This document shows, piece by piece, positions 32,947-64,000 of a stretch of DNA of 64,000 nt. The position numbers and the translations under genes were made by a program. Position 1 is the stretch's first letter. The number at the start of each line of letters is the position of its first letter. The stretch is from Embiotoca jacksoni (lineage: Eukaryota > Chordata > Actinopteri > Embiotocidae), in contig JAKOON010000012.1 of NCBI GenBank assembly GCA_022577435.1, positions 488,001-552,000 of the forward strand. The letters are read 5' to 3'. The notes beneath the pieces are model-generated. The model ran no database searches. It was not told the origin of the DNA and worked only from the letters and a program-made list of their open reading frames with translations.

Positions 32947-35900
32947 TCATATGCTCATGGTGACTTGAATAAACTGGGGGAGACAGAGATCACACGTCCA
33001 CTGTTACTGTAAGGTCCCAAAAACAAAGTAATAAACTCTTGGGATAAATATTTGTCCAGTTATTTTTGAAACGTTCTAATTCACTACATCTTATACATCT
33101 AGAAGTCATTTATTTGCACACTGAAGAATGAAACGAAGGCATTCAAAGCGATTTTTGCCTGCGAGGTAATAAATTCATCACTTCTCCGTTACGGATAATG
33201 TCAGAAAGTACCGCCAGTACAAATTTGACAATGTAACTTTTTTTTTTTTTTTTAAAGCAACATCAAGGTTTATAAAATAAAAAAAAGTGACATTGCAGAA
33301 AGAAAACTTACATCATCGTACTGAAATGTGGCATTGCCGCAATGGCTCGTGTCCCTCCTTCGGAACTGATCTAAAAACACACACACATACACACACATTA
33401 AAAACTTGATTTTTAACAACCACTTTTATTATTTGTGCGGCTGTGATTAAAGCTTGGGGCTGTGAGTGTCTGTCTGTTTGCATTGAGAGTGACACTCTGT
33501 AAAGTTTGATCACAAGATGAAGGCTTAAGTAGCTTTCATAATCTCTTGTCTTTAATTTAACCAAAACAAATGTTTAATTCTAACAATAATCCTGAACTGA
33601 AGTGTAAAAAAGGTCTTTTGTCAAAAACATATGCTGCTAGTGGAAAAGCTCAACAGGTGACCAATGAGGAAAGCGCAAACTCATCAAACAAGCTGAATCA
33701 GATGATTTATCCACTAAAAAAAAAAAAGCTCTCAATGCTCTCAGTATGTTGCTCAACCGCATGTATGCATTTAGCAAATTCATTTTTATTTTATTTTTTA
33801 AACACTTTTATTTCGATTTCCTTGATCCACTCACCAGTCAGGGCTCGGAGTCTCACGCAACAGCTCACGAACTCATCAAAGGGGAGGCTGCCGTTCATGC
33901 TGTAGCGCTTCATGATGCAGTTCATGGCCTGAGGGCTCAGGTTGTAACCTGCATGAACAAGGACATTATGTAATAAAGAACATTTATACTTCAGAATCAA
34001 AGCATTTACCAAACATCTGCTTCAGAATTTCTGTCAGTCAGAAGAAAAAAGATAAATTAATTTCATTACTCTAAAAACCTTGACATTTTATGCATGTTTG
34101 CTGGCTTTTTTTTAAAATTTGTATATTTCAAATTTTAGACTTTTAGATACTGTTTAATTAATTAGTTTAATCAAATAAATAGTTTTATGTTAGACTGGCA
34201 AGATTTTGGAGAAACTAGAAGTGAGTACATACAAAAATTAAATACAAATAAATTAGATGTCTGTCAGTTTTTGAAATCTGTCTTTAAACAATGTCAGGTG
34301 CCTACAAGATCATAAAAACAGGTAATTGTTCCTCATCTTTAAGCTGGCTGGGACCAGTACAAAAAGGAGAAACGGTGACAGCAAGCAAAACCTGTTGCAA
34401 TGTTCAAATGGGCACCTCACTATTGTAAAAGTTGAATTTGCCCGTACCCATGGAGACGATGGCCTGCTGCAGCTCATGGCCCTCGACCATCCCACTGCGG
34501 TCGTGGTCGTAGGATGCGAAGGTCGTCTTCCAGCCGGTCAGAGCCTGCCACAGATCCTTGAACTCATTGAAGCCCATGGTGCAGGACATGTCCCTCTGAG
34601 ACAGCACTAGCAGTCAAGGACCCTTCACACGCCTCTCTTAGTTATTGTTCCCTTCACAAAGCTTTTCTCCCTAATGTCATCCAATGCTCATGTTTCTCTA
34701 GATCTCTCGATGTCCGTCTGTACTCGCTGAAAACCCTCGTGCTCGATGGGAAGCTCAACAAGACAGCAGCTATAGTGTGTCATGATTTCTCATAGCGTAC
34801 AAACAATATACAGTGCTGTCAATATCATAGTAAACTCCTACTTCTATAATTACTTTTACAATGAATGTTACTGTTTTGTCAATATCAAACGAAGAGTTTT
34901 GTCAATTAAACTCAACAAGAAGGAAGCAAAATGTTGTGAAGATTTCTCCCCACTGTCCAAAAGTTACACTTTGGCGCCATATAAATAAAACTGAATTGAA
35001 CTGAACTACATTGTGGAACATTTGCGTCAATTCATAGCGCCAACAAAAATGAAGCAAAGTAAATATGCATATTAACATACTGGAGAATATTGAATTTGAT
35101 CTCTTTTCCAATGTGGCCAAACGTTTGCGGACAATTCCGTCAATGTGCATTTGTGTACTTTAGGTCGACGTCTTAAATGGACCCTTTATGTCGACATGCT
35201 ACAGCACACAATGATACTCAACACCGCAGTCCGCTTCCGACTTCCAACAGTTTGTGTTTCGCCCTTTCCTCTTTCAACATAACTGGCCCGCAGCCCTGAC
35301 GACACTTCCGTCCAACACCGCGAAGATTGTGGTCTAGTTTATTTATAGGTTGTAGCAGGTGAGAATGTTTCTGCGATCTTTCTTTGTTCATGACTGACAG
35401 CGATAACGTTATAAAAAGAGGTACCTTGAATATAAAAGAAGTGATAGCAGCAGGAGCTTGATTCACCTTCCCGCTGCTGCCGGTTTTGCAACGGACAAAC
35501 TGACCTGTGAAACTGACGTTTTAGAGGTGAAGTTCACGAAGTGTCATTAAAAACTTCCATCATGCGAATTCAACTGCAAAACCTTTCGAGTGAATGATCA
35601 GCTGACGGGCGAAGGATACATCCAGCATGTTGATCATCAGTCTGCAAGTCTCCATGCTGAAGGCTGTGGAAGGAAGCACAGATTGTAAACACATGAGCGA
35701 AGACCACGTCCCGACTCACGTGGGCAAATCTACGCAAAAAACATTTGCACATCAAACATTTAGTGGTTGGGAAAACGTTGCATTATCCAAAACAATGAGA
35801 CCACCATTGTTGACGGGCATGACGGCGCAGTATAAATAGTGATTTTTATCCTGGTGCAAGACAGCTTCGCAACTTATTTATCACGCCAAATATGTCTGTT

Positions 35901-36982
35901 GACATTCAAACTTTCACAGTGTGAAATTTGAGGGCTGCGTGCAGGCAAGAGACCGGATCAGTGGGCCGAACAACTTACTGCATTTTGTATAGATTTTTAG
36001 AGCAACACATATTTAAAGCAGAACAGAAAGAAAAAGTTAAACATGAGATTTTGTCTGCAACCCTCTTTTGGTTTTTTTTTGTTCTTTTGGGGCTATTTAA
36101 AAAAATAAAAAATAAAAAAATTGCACAAAAGGAGGGACATTAAAAGAAGGAAATTTATGAATGCGGACTATCATCTGTTGCTCCTACGTTGGTAAGAGCC
36201 GGAGATGCCGGACTGCGTGAGGCAGCGCTGCAGCTCGTCTGCTGAGATCTGTCCATCCTGCCAGAGTTAGAGAACACAGAAAGAAGGAAAAGACACCAAT
36301 ACAGTCAGCTGTTGCACAAAAGATTCGAGAAGCATCAACGCTGCCAATATTGAGTTCACAAAATTGGAGCGCGTTTTATATCGGGCTCGATGACACAGAT
36401 GTGATTTTATGCTTCAATGTCTGTGCGGGTGCCCTACCTGTCCAGCAACCGCCGAGAAATACCCATAGAGAGGATCTTGTTGTTGTTGCTGCTGAGAGTC
36501 CCGAAAGAGAGAAATGTTAAGTCTGTAAGATGGATATCTCTATGATTTTATATTTGATGTGCTGTTTGTTACTGAGCTGCCGTGGTCTCTATGGCCTGCT
36601 TTGAAAACTACTACAAAACCTCAACATCACTGAAAGCTGACAGGAAATGAACCAGACTTTGACTGCAGCACTTCTTTTCTTTTTCTTTTTTTTCACTTAA
36701 TTGAAATATATGAGATAACTCCACATATTTACCGGATCATTTCAGACAGAAACTTTTAGATAATACAGCCTGGTGCATATTTTTTTTGGGGGGGGGGGAG
36801 CACGAACCACAACATTTCAGTCAACCCCACCAACTTCCGCACTGTTTGGAGAGGACGTCTGTCCCGAGACGGTGTCCGGCGGACATGCTTCAGGTTTTAA
36901 CCCGACATTTCATCTTATTTTAACTGTTTCTTACCATTCCTGGGAATCCGCCGGGGGCTCCACCGTATCCGGGAAATGCCAT
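32947..36982 (-). CDS. sri: Sorcin, penta-EF-hand calcium sensor
   Basis: Eight coding exons in transcript order: 36982-36935, 36491-36438, 36257-36188, 35663-35620, 34595-34448, 33948-33835, 33370-33312 and 32973-32947 (564 nt, 187 residues; human sorcin has 198). The N-terminus MAFPGYGGAPGGFPGM is the Gly/Pro-rich segment; QDPLYGYFSAVAGQDGQIS points to sorcin rather than grancalcin. Then ELQRCLTQSGISGSYQPFS, METCRLMINMLD, GFNEFKDLWQALTGW, EF3 loop DHDRSGMVEGHE, SPQAMNCIMKRYSMNG and the C-terminus FIQVTMSI. Sorcin is cytosolic; it binds membranes and ryanodine receptors on Ca2+ binding and dimerises through EF5. The EF2 loop reads DRDMSCTMGFNE, so the usual Gly at loop position 6 is Cys. It is divergent from the gene at 37964. 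Confidence 0.92.
34960..35005 (+). mobile_element. Retroposon 3' end in sri intron
   Basis: CTTTGGCGCCATATAAATAA-AACTGAATTGAACTGAAC is the sense-strand end of the same fish repeat class seen inverted at 4684. Upstream limits are unclear. Confidence 0.55.
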
Positions 36983-37963
36983 TTTTTTTTAATTTCTGTT
37001 TACAAAAAAAAAAAAAAACAATAAAACGAGGAATTTTAATCGAAATGTTACGCCCTCCTTAAACTGAGACGTACGCAAACGCCAAAACACAGTAAAAGCT
37101 GGGTTTGTAAAGTGCTGCAAAATAGCTTGAAGCCCTTAGATGCGTGTAAAGATGATTTAGATAGGAAAAAAAGGTTGCAGAAAAAGGGGAGAGCGCAGGT
37201 AAATGGCACCTTTAGGATGAGTGTTCAAAGTCCTGTTTCCTCACTAGGACCCAGCCCAGAACATTCTGATTGGCGGTGAGTACCCATGTGACTTCTAATC
37301 CACCAATCGGATCAGAGCATGGGCAGCAAAAAAAAAAACACTAGTGGTACCACGAAAAAACGTACATGAATTACTCCAATAAAACATTATGAGCGATTCG
37401 TTTCATGAACTTTGAAACTATTGGTGGATTAGGAAGATTTATTTTTAAAAAAACTGTCATGTCTGATGACGCACTGTTGTAACACTCCAGATGAGCATTA
37501 AATAATAAAATAGTCATGCACCACCAACTTCAATTGAAGTCCAGTAAGTTTTATTTAAATACCCCAAAATTACAAATAGTTAAGGCCTTCAGCGTCTTAA
37601 AGAATGCCCACTATTCTTAATTTTCCGTTTAGTCACAGTTTTACTGACCCATATAATACCACGCAGATCTTCGAATATGTTTTCTACATGTGTTTTCTAC
37701 AGACACAGCAGCCATTTGTCTCTATTAAGAGTATTCAACTCAACTTGCAGACATTATACTGCTTCGGAAATGTTTAACAAAAATAAAATCGCTCACGATG
37801 AACCAAATGTTATTTGTTTCATTTTAAGTGATGACTGAGTTCAAACTAGAAATAGTTCTCTTAAAGTTGATTTTTTTTTTTCTTTCTTTCTTTTTTTTTT
37901 AGCTGTTGCTCAACATATGTAATTCAGTGGTAGAAGTGAGAAAAACACAGGAGCAATCCTTTA
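36983..37963. promoter_or_regulatory. Divergent promoter interval, sri and gene at 37964
   Basis: Two inverted CCAAT boxes occur, ATTGG at 37269-37273 and CCAAT at 37304-37308, about 290-325 bp upstream of the sri start codon. A pyrimidine tract ending in TAG (to about 37902) looks like a splice acceptor before the 37964 start, so that gene probably has an upstream non-coding exon. Confidence 0.45.
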
Positions 37964-41006
<3,043 letters not shown>

Positions 41007-41410
41007 AAACCTCCGTTGACTTTCAGCGTGTCCTGGTTTCATTTGATGCACTGTAAACAAACCTATTATTCACATATTTATCAAAATGTGTTTGTATTTT
41101 ATAGGCTACATGTCGCGTACATCTGTTGTTGTTTTGGTGTGTCTCTGAGAAAAAAAATAAAATAAAAAAAATAAAAAGCCACTATCAAATGCGATGAATA
41201 ATAAAAAAAATAAAATAAAGACTTGTTTGATTGTTTTTACTTTGATGCGCTAATATAATAGTTGACTGCAACTACCAGAATGCATCGCTTCAGTGACGTC
41301 ATCACTCCGCGGAGATTGCGACATCCTGCAGCGAAAAGGAAACGCTGATGTTTTCGAGGAAGTAGCGCGGTGATTTGGATCTGATAAAAAAATTAAAAAA
41401 AATAGCAAAA
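41007..41410. other. Spacer between gene at 37964 and snrnp48
   Basis: The left half is A-rich with several AATAAA hexamers (about 41155-41220) that would serve the 37964 gene. The right half is the snrnp48 promoter with a CRE at 41294. Confidence 0.6.
41294..41301. promoter_or_regulatory. CRE palindrome upstream of snrnp48
   Basis: TGACGTCA, 110 nt before the snrnp48 start codon. A second perfect TGACGTCA lies at 41716-41723 in intron 1, so the first exon is flanked by two sites. Confidence 0.55.
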
Positions 41411-42568
41411 ATGTCGGATTCGTTACAGTCACAAACTCTCCAGGAACGACTGGACCGTCTTCGGGAGTTGACAGAATGTACTGAAAACTACAAAAAACAG
41501 CTACACGACATATTTGAAAAGCTAGGATGGTCGCCGGACTACAAAGGCTGCAACCGGGTAGGTCACCGTAGCTCATGTTTATTTGGCTGACGATACAAAT
41601 AACGTTATCTTATCTTGTTTTTTTGTTTTGTTTTTATTATTTTTTATCGTAGCTAACGATCATTATTACATCCAATTGTTCCAGTAAATTAAAGGTCCAG
41701 TTGCTATCGAAACAATGACGTCACTAATCTTCCTCTTTGATCTGAAAACTCATTTAACTTTGGAATTTTATTACAGTATAATTTATATTATCAAAAAACT
41801 TAAAAAAAAAAAATTTCTACTACATTACCTCATCATTTTTTTTTTCCTACTTCTTAAAGGTTAAATTTATGCTTCTATGCAATTCACTTCTTACTGCTTG
41901 CAGGTTATAATGTTTACTTAGTTATTGAACGTGTTTTTTCCGACTGCTTTGCTCATTTCTAATTAATGATCATTTTTAATCGTACATAATAATGTGCATT
42001 TAAACTTTTTTTTTTTTTTTTTTTTTTTTGCATGGCTGCAGTGTATTCTCAAAGGTTTAGCCCCACCTAAAGATTTTGGTCTAATATTTCTTTTGATCAA
42101 AAAAAAAAAATGGGAATGTTGTTTCAAGTACACATTGATGTAAAAATGTGTTGGACTCGTGTGTTAATATAAAACCTTTATCGCACAAGTTGACTAACAC
42201 ACATATTGTCTTCCAGGCAATTCTTGTCAAGCGTTGAAGTTCCAAAAGACTTAAATATCACACGCTACACATACATTCAGTGGACAGATTATTTAGGACT
42301 GAAAGTTGTACTGTTCAGTTTCCATCTGGACCCATTTTAGAGAGGTCTTAGTTAAATCCAATAGTTATCTTTGTGATGCGGTTTATTAATGTGGCGGTTT
42401 AATTTAACTTCAGCCTCTAAAATGACCACAAAGTTCAGTCGACATTTGTTTATTTATTTATTTTTTTAAACAGTTTCAACTAAAATTGAGCATTATTACC
42501 TTGAAGGTAGATGTTTTGTAGGTGTGTGCCTCCTTATAGGAAACCAAGAAGTTCATGCTCATCTGATT

Positions 42569-42618
<50 letters not shown>

Positions 42619-44007
42619 CAGGAACCAATGGAGCAGTGTCCCTATGACCCCAGCCACAGAGTCCCTGTCAGGAGCATGGAGAAACACAAGGCCTCCTGCA
42701 GGCTCCAGAGGATGGGCTACTCAGCTGAGGAGCAGGTAGCACACGTGGCTGCAGTCGAATTTTAAGACAAAGCAGTAATATTTCAGATGAATGCACATTA
42801 GACGTTTACAGTAGAATTGCTGCGGCTGTGCCAGTAACACCTGCGCGAATGACGGCTAAACAATAACAAGACCGCCAACTGCAAAAGCTTTTCGCCATTA
42901 TGCGACAGCCTACTCCTGTAAACACCGTGAACTCCAGTGTTTGAACACGTAATCTTTAAGAGAGCTGTAAAGTTTTATAACTATTTTGCAGGCGGCGATG
43001 TGCGACCCTTCTGTGTGTTACGAGAACACCAGTGTCAGAAGCTTTATAATGGGTGAGTCAGTATTGATAACTTTTACTGTTTTATCACCACGTCCTTTAT
43101 GTCCTTTATTAGAGCCAAAGTTCAACCGGTCAAGGTCAGATGTTTTCTCTTTTCTTTTAGATTTTGTTCGAGGTTTTCCTAAAAGAAGGTGTTTGGTTTT
43201 GTTTAATAAAAATCTTTAGAGAAATGTATCCATTCGACTGAAAATACCATCCAAATATTTATTTCTATTTACAAGTTCTCCATCTTGAGCGCCTGATGAA
43301 ATGCTCGTGGAGATTTGTGGTTAAAAGGAAAAGCCTGTCTGAAGCCACATAAGTTCTTATCAGGGAAACAACTGGTCGATTTTTTTTTCAGTTGCTCTAA
43401 TGTCATTTACTTCTTGCAGACAAATCCACTCAGCACCAGGTGATTCTGCAGGCGCGATCTGCTGCGCCGCTGATGAGGATGGAAGGAGTCTTCTGGCAAG
43501 GTGTCGGCTCGTGTTTTTAAAAAAAAAAAAAAATATTACTGTTTTCACCAGTGTGGTCTTGTTTATCACACTGAACCAAGCGCACAGTATAAATTTCACA
43601 ATTTAGAGGTTCAAGTTTTACACTCCAGACGCAGTTACCACCACTAGATGTCACTAGTGCGTTACACTCACTAATTTGTAGCTTCCACCTCCTTTATCCT
43701 CAGAAATGTATCTTGGTGAAAGAGAAGCGTTGACATTTTAAAAGCATTTCTTTTATTTGGGGGTTGTCACTTTTATTTTCATGTCATTTTTCTGCTGACG
43801 CGTGTAATCGGTGTGTTGTGTGCTCTGTTTGCAGCGACAGGGGTGAGTATTAGAAAGGAGATGGGCTCTAGACAGGTCTGCTGCTCTGGTTCAGGCTTGC
43901 CTGATTACGTGCAGTATCCTTTAACATGATATCCTTTCAAACCACAGGGCTGGGCTGCGGGGCTCTCGCATTCTCACATGTCCGAACACGCACGCGCACG
44001 CACACGC

Positions 44008-44059
<52 letters not shown>

Positions 44060-46490
44060 TTCCCATTACGTGTTGGGGAAAGTCCGGTCCACACATTCAG
44101 ATTTGTCAGGTAGATTTTGTCAGGTAGATTAACATTGATTGTACAAAATATTAATGTCATTTTCTCTTTCGGTTTAAAGCCATGATCACTGATTTCCCCT
44201 CATTAGACTGATACTGATCATGAAGGAGGAAACGGATTCCGCTGCAGATAAGAGGAGCAGCTGAGTTAGAAAAGAAGCTTAGAAACCGAGCAGCAGTGTG
44301 TTCACTTAAAAACAAATGAGTTAATTCACAAAATAACAAAAATCTGTTTAGTATCTTTATTAGATCATTTTGTCTTCTGTGGGACAGACCTGCTAGATAG
44401 TGTCTGACACATGAGTAAAATCATAGAGCTGACTTTAAGTTACTTTCTATGTCTGTGTTGATTCACTTTGCTTGGTTATGACAGGTTCAGACGACATGAC
44501 GTCAACCCAATAATACCTCAACCGAATGACGCAAACAAATAATCATGTAGTCTCGAAATATGGCATCCAACAACACGTTTGTCATTATTCACAGCACACA
44601 AACGAAGCAAATCTGCCAGTTGTTTTCTATGACTTTATTCATGAATTATTATTGTTCATTGTGATTTACCTGTTTAGTTTTAACTGTATTGTTTTTGTTT
44701 GCGTGCCGAGTCGGTCATTTCTCGGCTTCAGTTTAGGTTGTCACAAAATAAAATGGTGTAACAACAAACTAAACCTTTTTTATTTTTAAATACGAAGTTA
44801 AAATCTAATTTTGTTTGAATTAAGGAGCAGCTTTATAAGGCAGACTCGAGTGAAAATATACTCTTTTTGAAGTTTCCTTGTTGTGGAGCTTGCAGACAAT
44901 TGTATTACGCTCTGCTGAAATTGTTAGATGTGTAATTATTTAGATAAATGAGAAATGTGACATGCTCATTAGTGTACATATTCTCCCTCAGTCATTTCTC
45001 GGTGTGTAAAACATCTGTGGTCCTCCATCAGGTCAGTACTCCGGCCAACCTGTCGACGTACCTCAGAACTACAAGCGAGCCGTGTGTGACCTCACTGTCG
45101 CCGACCGATTGGCTCTGTACGATCATGTGGTCAGCCAACAGAGGGAAGCGGCGTCCTCCAGCAACGACGACCTCTACGTGGATTTGGTGTCCAAACTCCA
45201 GAAGAGTAAGAATCTCTCAATGTGGTGAACCGCTCTCAAACGATGACATCAATGTTACATGAAAAACTGACTTTTTATAGTCGACTCGATAGTAGAGGAA
45301 CAATTCTGCTAATAAAATTCCCGTGTTAGTTACTTGTACATTCGTTTCACTTATAAAAAATGGTTTGTGATTTGCTTTTTGATAGAAAAAAACCCGAAAA
45401 AAAACCCCGTTGCTCTTATTCTGGTGATTCGGTACAGTCCTTTGGCAAATTGTGCGTGTTTGTGTGCAGATGAAGAACAAAATGAACCGAAGACTCACCT
45501 GGAGCTGATGGCAGAGATGAGAGACTACAAGAGGCGGCGGCAGTCCTACCGAGCCAAGAACGTTCACATCACCAAGAAATCCTACACGGAGGTACATCAT
45601 TTGTTGTGCTGACTTGAATCATTTCCTTTATTTCAATAACGTTCAACTTGGCTCATTGGAATTTGCGGTCAAATAAGCACTGGTGTTCTTATGTGTAGCT
45701 GAATATGTGATGCTGATCCCGGTGCGTGGGCTCCTCAGTAAATATACTTACTGACTTAACTTTAGATCTTTAGATCAAAGTTAATAATGTGGCATCACTG
45801 TGATCAATCTGCAGGTGATCAGAGAGGTGATCAACGTCCATTCAGAGGAGCTTTCCAGACAGTGGAGAGACGAAGAGAACGAGGAGGAGGCGGCTCGATC
45901 CGAAAACTCCTCCCACAGGTGCACTTTTATTTACTTTTGTTGATTTAAAACATTTCGGCACAACGAACGATATGAGCACCGGATTAGAGGAGTTGATGGG
46001 CTAAAGACGGATGTTTTTCGTTTTATTTTTATTTTTTTTTGGTCCGTCAGGCGTCGATTGGATGAAAGACGGTCGGCGTCCTCCGAGTCGCGCCACTCTC
46101 ACAACAAGCGCCATCGCAGCCGTGAACGAAGCGACGACGGCGAGAACAAGAAGAAGAAGAAGAAAAAGAAGGAGAGGTGGGAGAGGACCGAGTATTAAGT
46201 TTATCTTTTACAGCTGCAATTTACTGTTGATGAGAAGTTACAAGTTATTGTTAAAAATGTAAATGTTTCTCGTACATCACAGAGCAGTTACAGAAACAAC
46301 CAGATTGCAACAATTGCTTGTCGAATTTTATTCACTGATGTGCTGTTTTTCAAAATGTATGTGGATGTTGGAGATCATTTTGGGTGTTTGGATCCTCGCC
46401 AGGGATTCCCGTTCCCCAGATGACCACCACCACCACCACGACCGGAAGAAAAAGAAGAAGAAGAAGGAGGAGAGGGTGAAGGAGAAGTGA
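41411..46490 (+). CDS. snrnp48: U11/U12 snRNP 48-kDa protein
   Basis: Nine exons: 41411-41557, 42622-42735, 42992-43052, 43420-43500, 45032-45205, 45470-45591, 45815-45918, 46051-46176 and 46403-46490. Phases match and total 1017 nt, 338 residues; human SNRNP48 has 339. Exon 2 carries the CHHC zinc finger (CPYDPSHRVPVRSMEKHKAS, next residue C) that binds the 5' splice site of U12-type introns. Further family landmarks are NYKRAVCDLTVADRLALYDH, the near-invariant RDYKRRRQSYRAKNVHITKK, and SYTEVIREVINVH. The C-terminus is RS-like and basic, with Lys runs and a five-His run. The protein is a nuclear component of the U11/U12 di-snRNP of the minor spliceosome. AATAAA lies at 46612. Intron 1 ends in a (TG)n run just before the exon 2 acceptor. 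Confidence 0.93.
42570..42613 (+). repeat. (TG)n at the exon 2 acceptor of snrnp48
   Basis: About 21 TG units end 8 nt before the acceptor AG (42620-42621), taking the place of the usual polypyrimidine tract. Confidence 0.9.
43986..44057 (+). repeat. (CA)n microsatellite with CG-containing start
   Basis: ACGC/ACACGC repeats grade into pure (CA)n over about 70 bp in snrnp48 intron 4. Confidence 0.9.
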
Positions 46491-46611
46491 GAGGGCTGAG
46501 TCGGCAACATCTCGGACGAGATCATCGTTCATCGTGACCTTAACTGCTCCAAAGATGACAGGTGTCATAACATTTTAAGTTTACAAACTGAGATTTTGGG
46601 AAGATAGCTAT

Positions 46612-46617
46612 AATAAA
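46612..46617 (+). terminator. Polyadenylation signal of snrnp48
   Basis: AATAAA, 122 nt after the stop codon, is followed by a T-rich stretch from about 46650. Confidence 0.65.
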
Positions 46618-47017
46618 GTTTTTGGAACAAAAAGCATTAACATTTTGACCCCCTTTTTTTTTTTTTTTTTTTTAATATAATTTTCAGTTTGTTTCTTCAT
46701 TTCGGGGTTTTACAGATTAATTGGTTGCTAACCTTGAATTCTGACAAAGTCTGACAATACCTGATTTGCTTTCAGGGATTTTAAATAAAAAAAAAAATTT
46801 TTAAACTAAAATCAATTTGGAATGTTGGACAGGAGTGTCATAACTGGCACACTTTCACCACGGGGTCAAAGGTCATGTTTCGGTGCAAATTTTTGCTGCG
46901 CGAGACTTTATACAAGATTAGCGCAGTCTTTGGCAAAACCATGGGAAGTGGGTCTCTGATCAGTTTGACAAAAATACGCGACGTCACATGTTCATCTTAT
47001 CATTTTAATGCCACATC

Positions 47018-47235
47018 TGAATCAGAATCAGCTTTATTGGCCAGGTATATACATGTGTATGTTGGCGCTCTGTAGCGCCTCCTAGAGGGGAGGAGCGGAA
47101 ACGGGGTGTCCAGGGTGCGATGGTTTCCCCGACTCTGGATGTGTAGAAGTCCTGAATGGAGGGCAGGTCGGCAACGGTGATTTTCTCTGCAGTCCCGACG
47201 GTCCGTTGGAGTCTGCTCATGTCCTGTTTGGACAG
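47018..47235 (-). mobile_element. 5'-truncated LINE 3' end
   Basis: On the minus strand the peptide SRLQRTVGTAEKITVADLPS followed by IQDFYTSR resembles the C-terminal end of ORF2 of fish non-LTR elements. It is followed by a short 3' UTR ending GGCCAATAAAGCTGATTCTG-ATTC. Only the last ~200 bp remain, as expected for a 5'-truncated insertion. Confidence 0.65.
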
Positions 47236-47769
47236 TTCATAAAAATAAAACCCCAAAACTATTATTGAAATTTGTGGAACTGCCAACTAAAAGCTATAGA
47301 ACATCATAAAATCTACAACAGTGAATCTTGATTGTTTTGAACATTTATATGTTTCCTTTTGAGGTTGAAGATTTGAAATCTTCAGATTTTCATAGTTTTG
47401 GTTAGTTACAATAGCATCACAATAAACTTAAAATTTAAAACAGTTTGACTCAATTCATTTAAATTGAACTGAAATTAGTTGTTACAGTTTAAAAGCTTTT
47501 CACTTCAAATTATGCAATCCATTTTGTGTTGTGAATGTGATTGTATATAACACCGTGGTTCAGAATGTCTTCTATGTTTTAGCAAACAAGACAATTGTAA
47601 CATAATGTTTTTTGTGTTGTGTGTTGTATGTTTTTGAATATAAATGTGAAATTTGTCGCTCAGTGAAGAAAGAAGGCTGAACAGCAGGAACGCATTTTCA
47701 GTGAAACTTTTTAAAACAGTTTGGAAGTGAGCTGAGTAGTTCAGTTTTGGTGCTGGTTGTTTAGAAAGC

Positions 47770-47772
<3 letters not shown>

Positions 47773-47835
<63 letters not shown>
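47773..47835. repeat. (AT)n microsatellite
   Basis: About 31 uninterrupted AT units in the snrnp48/collagen spacer. Confidence 0.95.
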
Positions 47836-47838
<3 letters not shown>

Positions 47839-48428
47839 TGAGATCCAATATTTTATTCAGTTGTCAATGACAAAAAAAAACAAGACAAATTCACGTCTTT
47901 TAGATTTGATGCAGATTTGGATCCAGATGCAAACTTCATAAAACATTTCAGAAGTTGAAATGATGCATTCAGTGAATTTTACAGTCTTGGCAGAGGAATC
48001 AACTCTTGAGTGCTTTCTAGTTACTTTACAGCTGCAGACGTGGTATCATAACAGTCACGAAGGCTTGAGGTGAAACATGAAATGTCTGCTTCAAATCCAT
48101 GCGTCGCTCTCTTTTTCTGTGTATTGGTCTTTTCTCTGCTGATGCTGAACCCTGTCTCAGGTATTTCTCACCCTGTTGAGAAGCGGAGATCGAGGACGAG
48201 AAGAAGAAAAAAAAGACGGAGAGGATCCCATCAGTGCCTGGGAACCTGACGGATCCCGGAGAGGACAGAGAAGACGGTGGGAACCACCGGAGTGATAATG
48301 TTGTGAGGTGAAGTGCTCAGGAAAAGCTGAATCAGGGTTTTGTTTTTTTTTGTCCTCATCTGTATCCCGAGGGAATCCTTTGCAGGATCTGGTCTGGTCT
48401 GGTCTGAGGGAACTCGCTCTGCAGCACC

Positions 48429-63741
<15,313 letters not shown>

Positions 63742-64000
63742 GTGAGTGAGCGGCACCCAGAGCCTTCTCTGTTTCCTTCTGTTACGTTGTTTATCAATTT
63801 ATCCAATTAATCATCACCAATATATACAAAATATAATGAATCACTTCAAATATCCACATACACTATTGATGTAATCATAGGAAATAAATCAACTGTCCCC
63901 TGAATGTCATTTAAACCCATTAATCGGTAAACTAGTTACATATTCATATTCAACATTTTGGGTTCTTTCTGGACGCATATTCAAAGTTGTCTTTGAAAAT

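Larger units (their letters stand above)
46491..48428. other. Spacer between snrnp48 and the collagen gene
   Basis: It holds the snrnp48 3' UTR, a poly-T run (46651-46672), a LINE 3' fragment (47018-47235), an (AT)n run (47773-47835) and the probable collagen 5' UTR (about 48160-48428), which is purine-rich with GAGAAG words. No coding gene is supported. Confidence 0.6.

Overview
The window is vertebrate nuclear DNA, most likely from a percomorph teleost fish. The genes have many small exons with GT/AG introns. One is a fish-type NLRC3-like receptor (FISNA-NACHT-LRR-B30.2). Introns and spacers hold fish-style SINE/LINE tails, Tc1-like non-autonomous elements and long TATC, CA and AT microsatellites. 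Nothing prokaryotic or viral was seen. All gene models were built by eye from splice signals, reading phase and remembered family sequences.

Layout. (1) 210-8307: isg20l2 (minus) and mettl25b (plus) lie head to head; I recall the same neighbours in mammals. (2) 9686-15427: a plus-strand gene encoding a predicted secreted 653-residue protein with a signal peptide, four Frizzled-type cysteine-rich domains and a sorcin-like penta-EF-hand domain. This architecture is the most unusual thing in the window. (3) 19478-29897 (minus): an apparently full-length NLRC3-like receptor. Its N-terminal region is built from five tandem copies of a 108-nt exon, one with a stop codon that also creates an in-phase splice donor. 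(4) 32947-36982 (minus): sri (sorcin), whose C-terminal exon lengths and phases nearly match those of the Frizzled/EF-hand gene. (5) 37964-41006: an unrecognised four-exon gene, divergent from sri. (6) 41411-46490: snrnp48, a minor-spliceosome protein. (7) 48429 to beyond the window end: the 5' part of a collagen gene with 54-nt triple-helix exons, carrying an antisense tRNA-Pro(CGG) and a young Tc1-like MITE in its introns.

The genes do not form one pathway. Local themes are head-to-head gene pairs, full CRE palindromes near promoters, an ISRE-like element upstream of the NLR gene, and exon or domain duplication in two genes. Repeats of several families fill the spacers. At least five copies of a retroposon tail carrying the short CCCC-GGGG stem are present, and four of these run directly into simple repeats.
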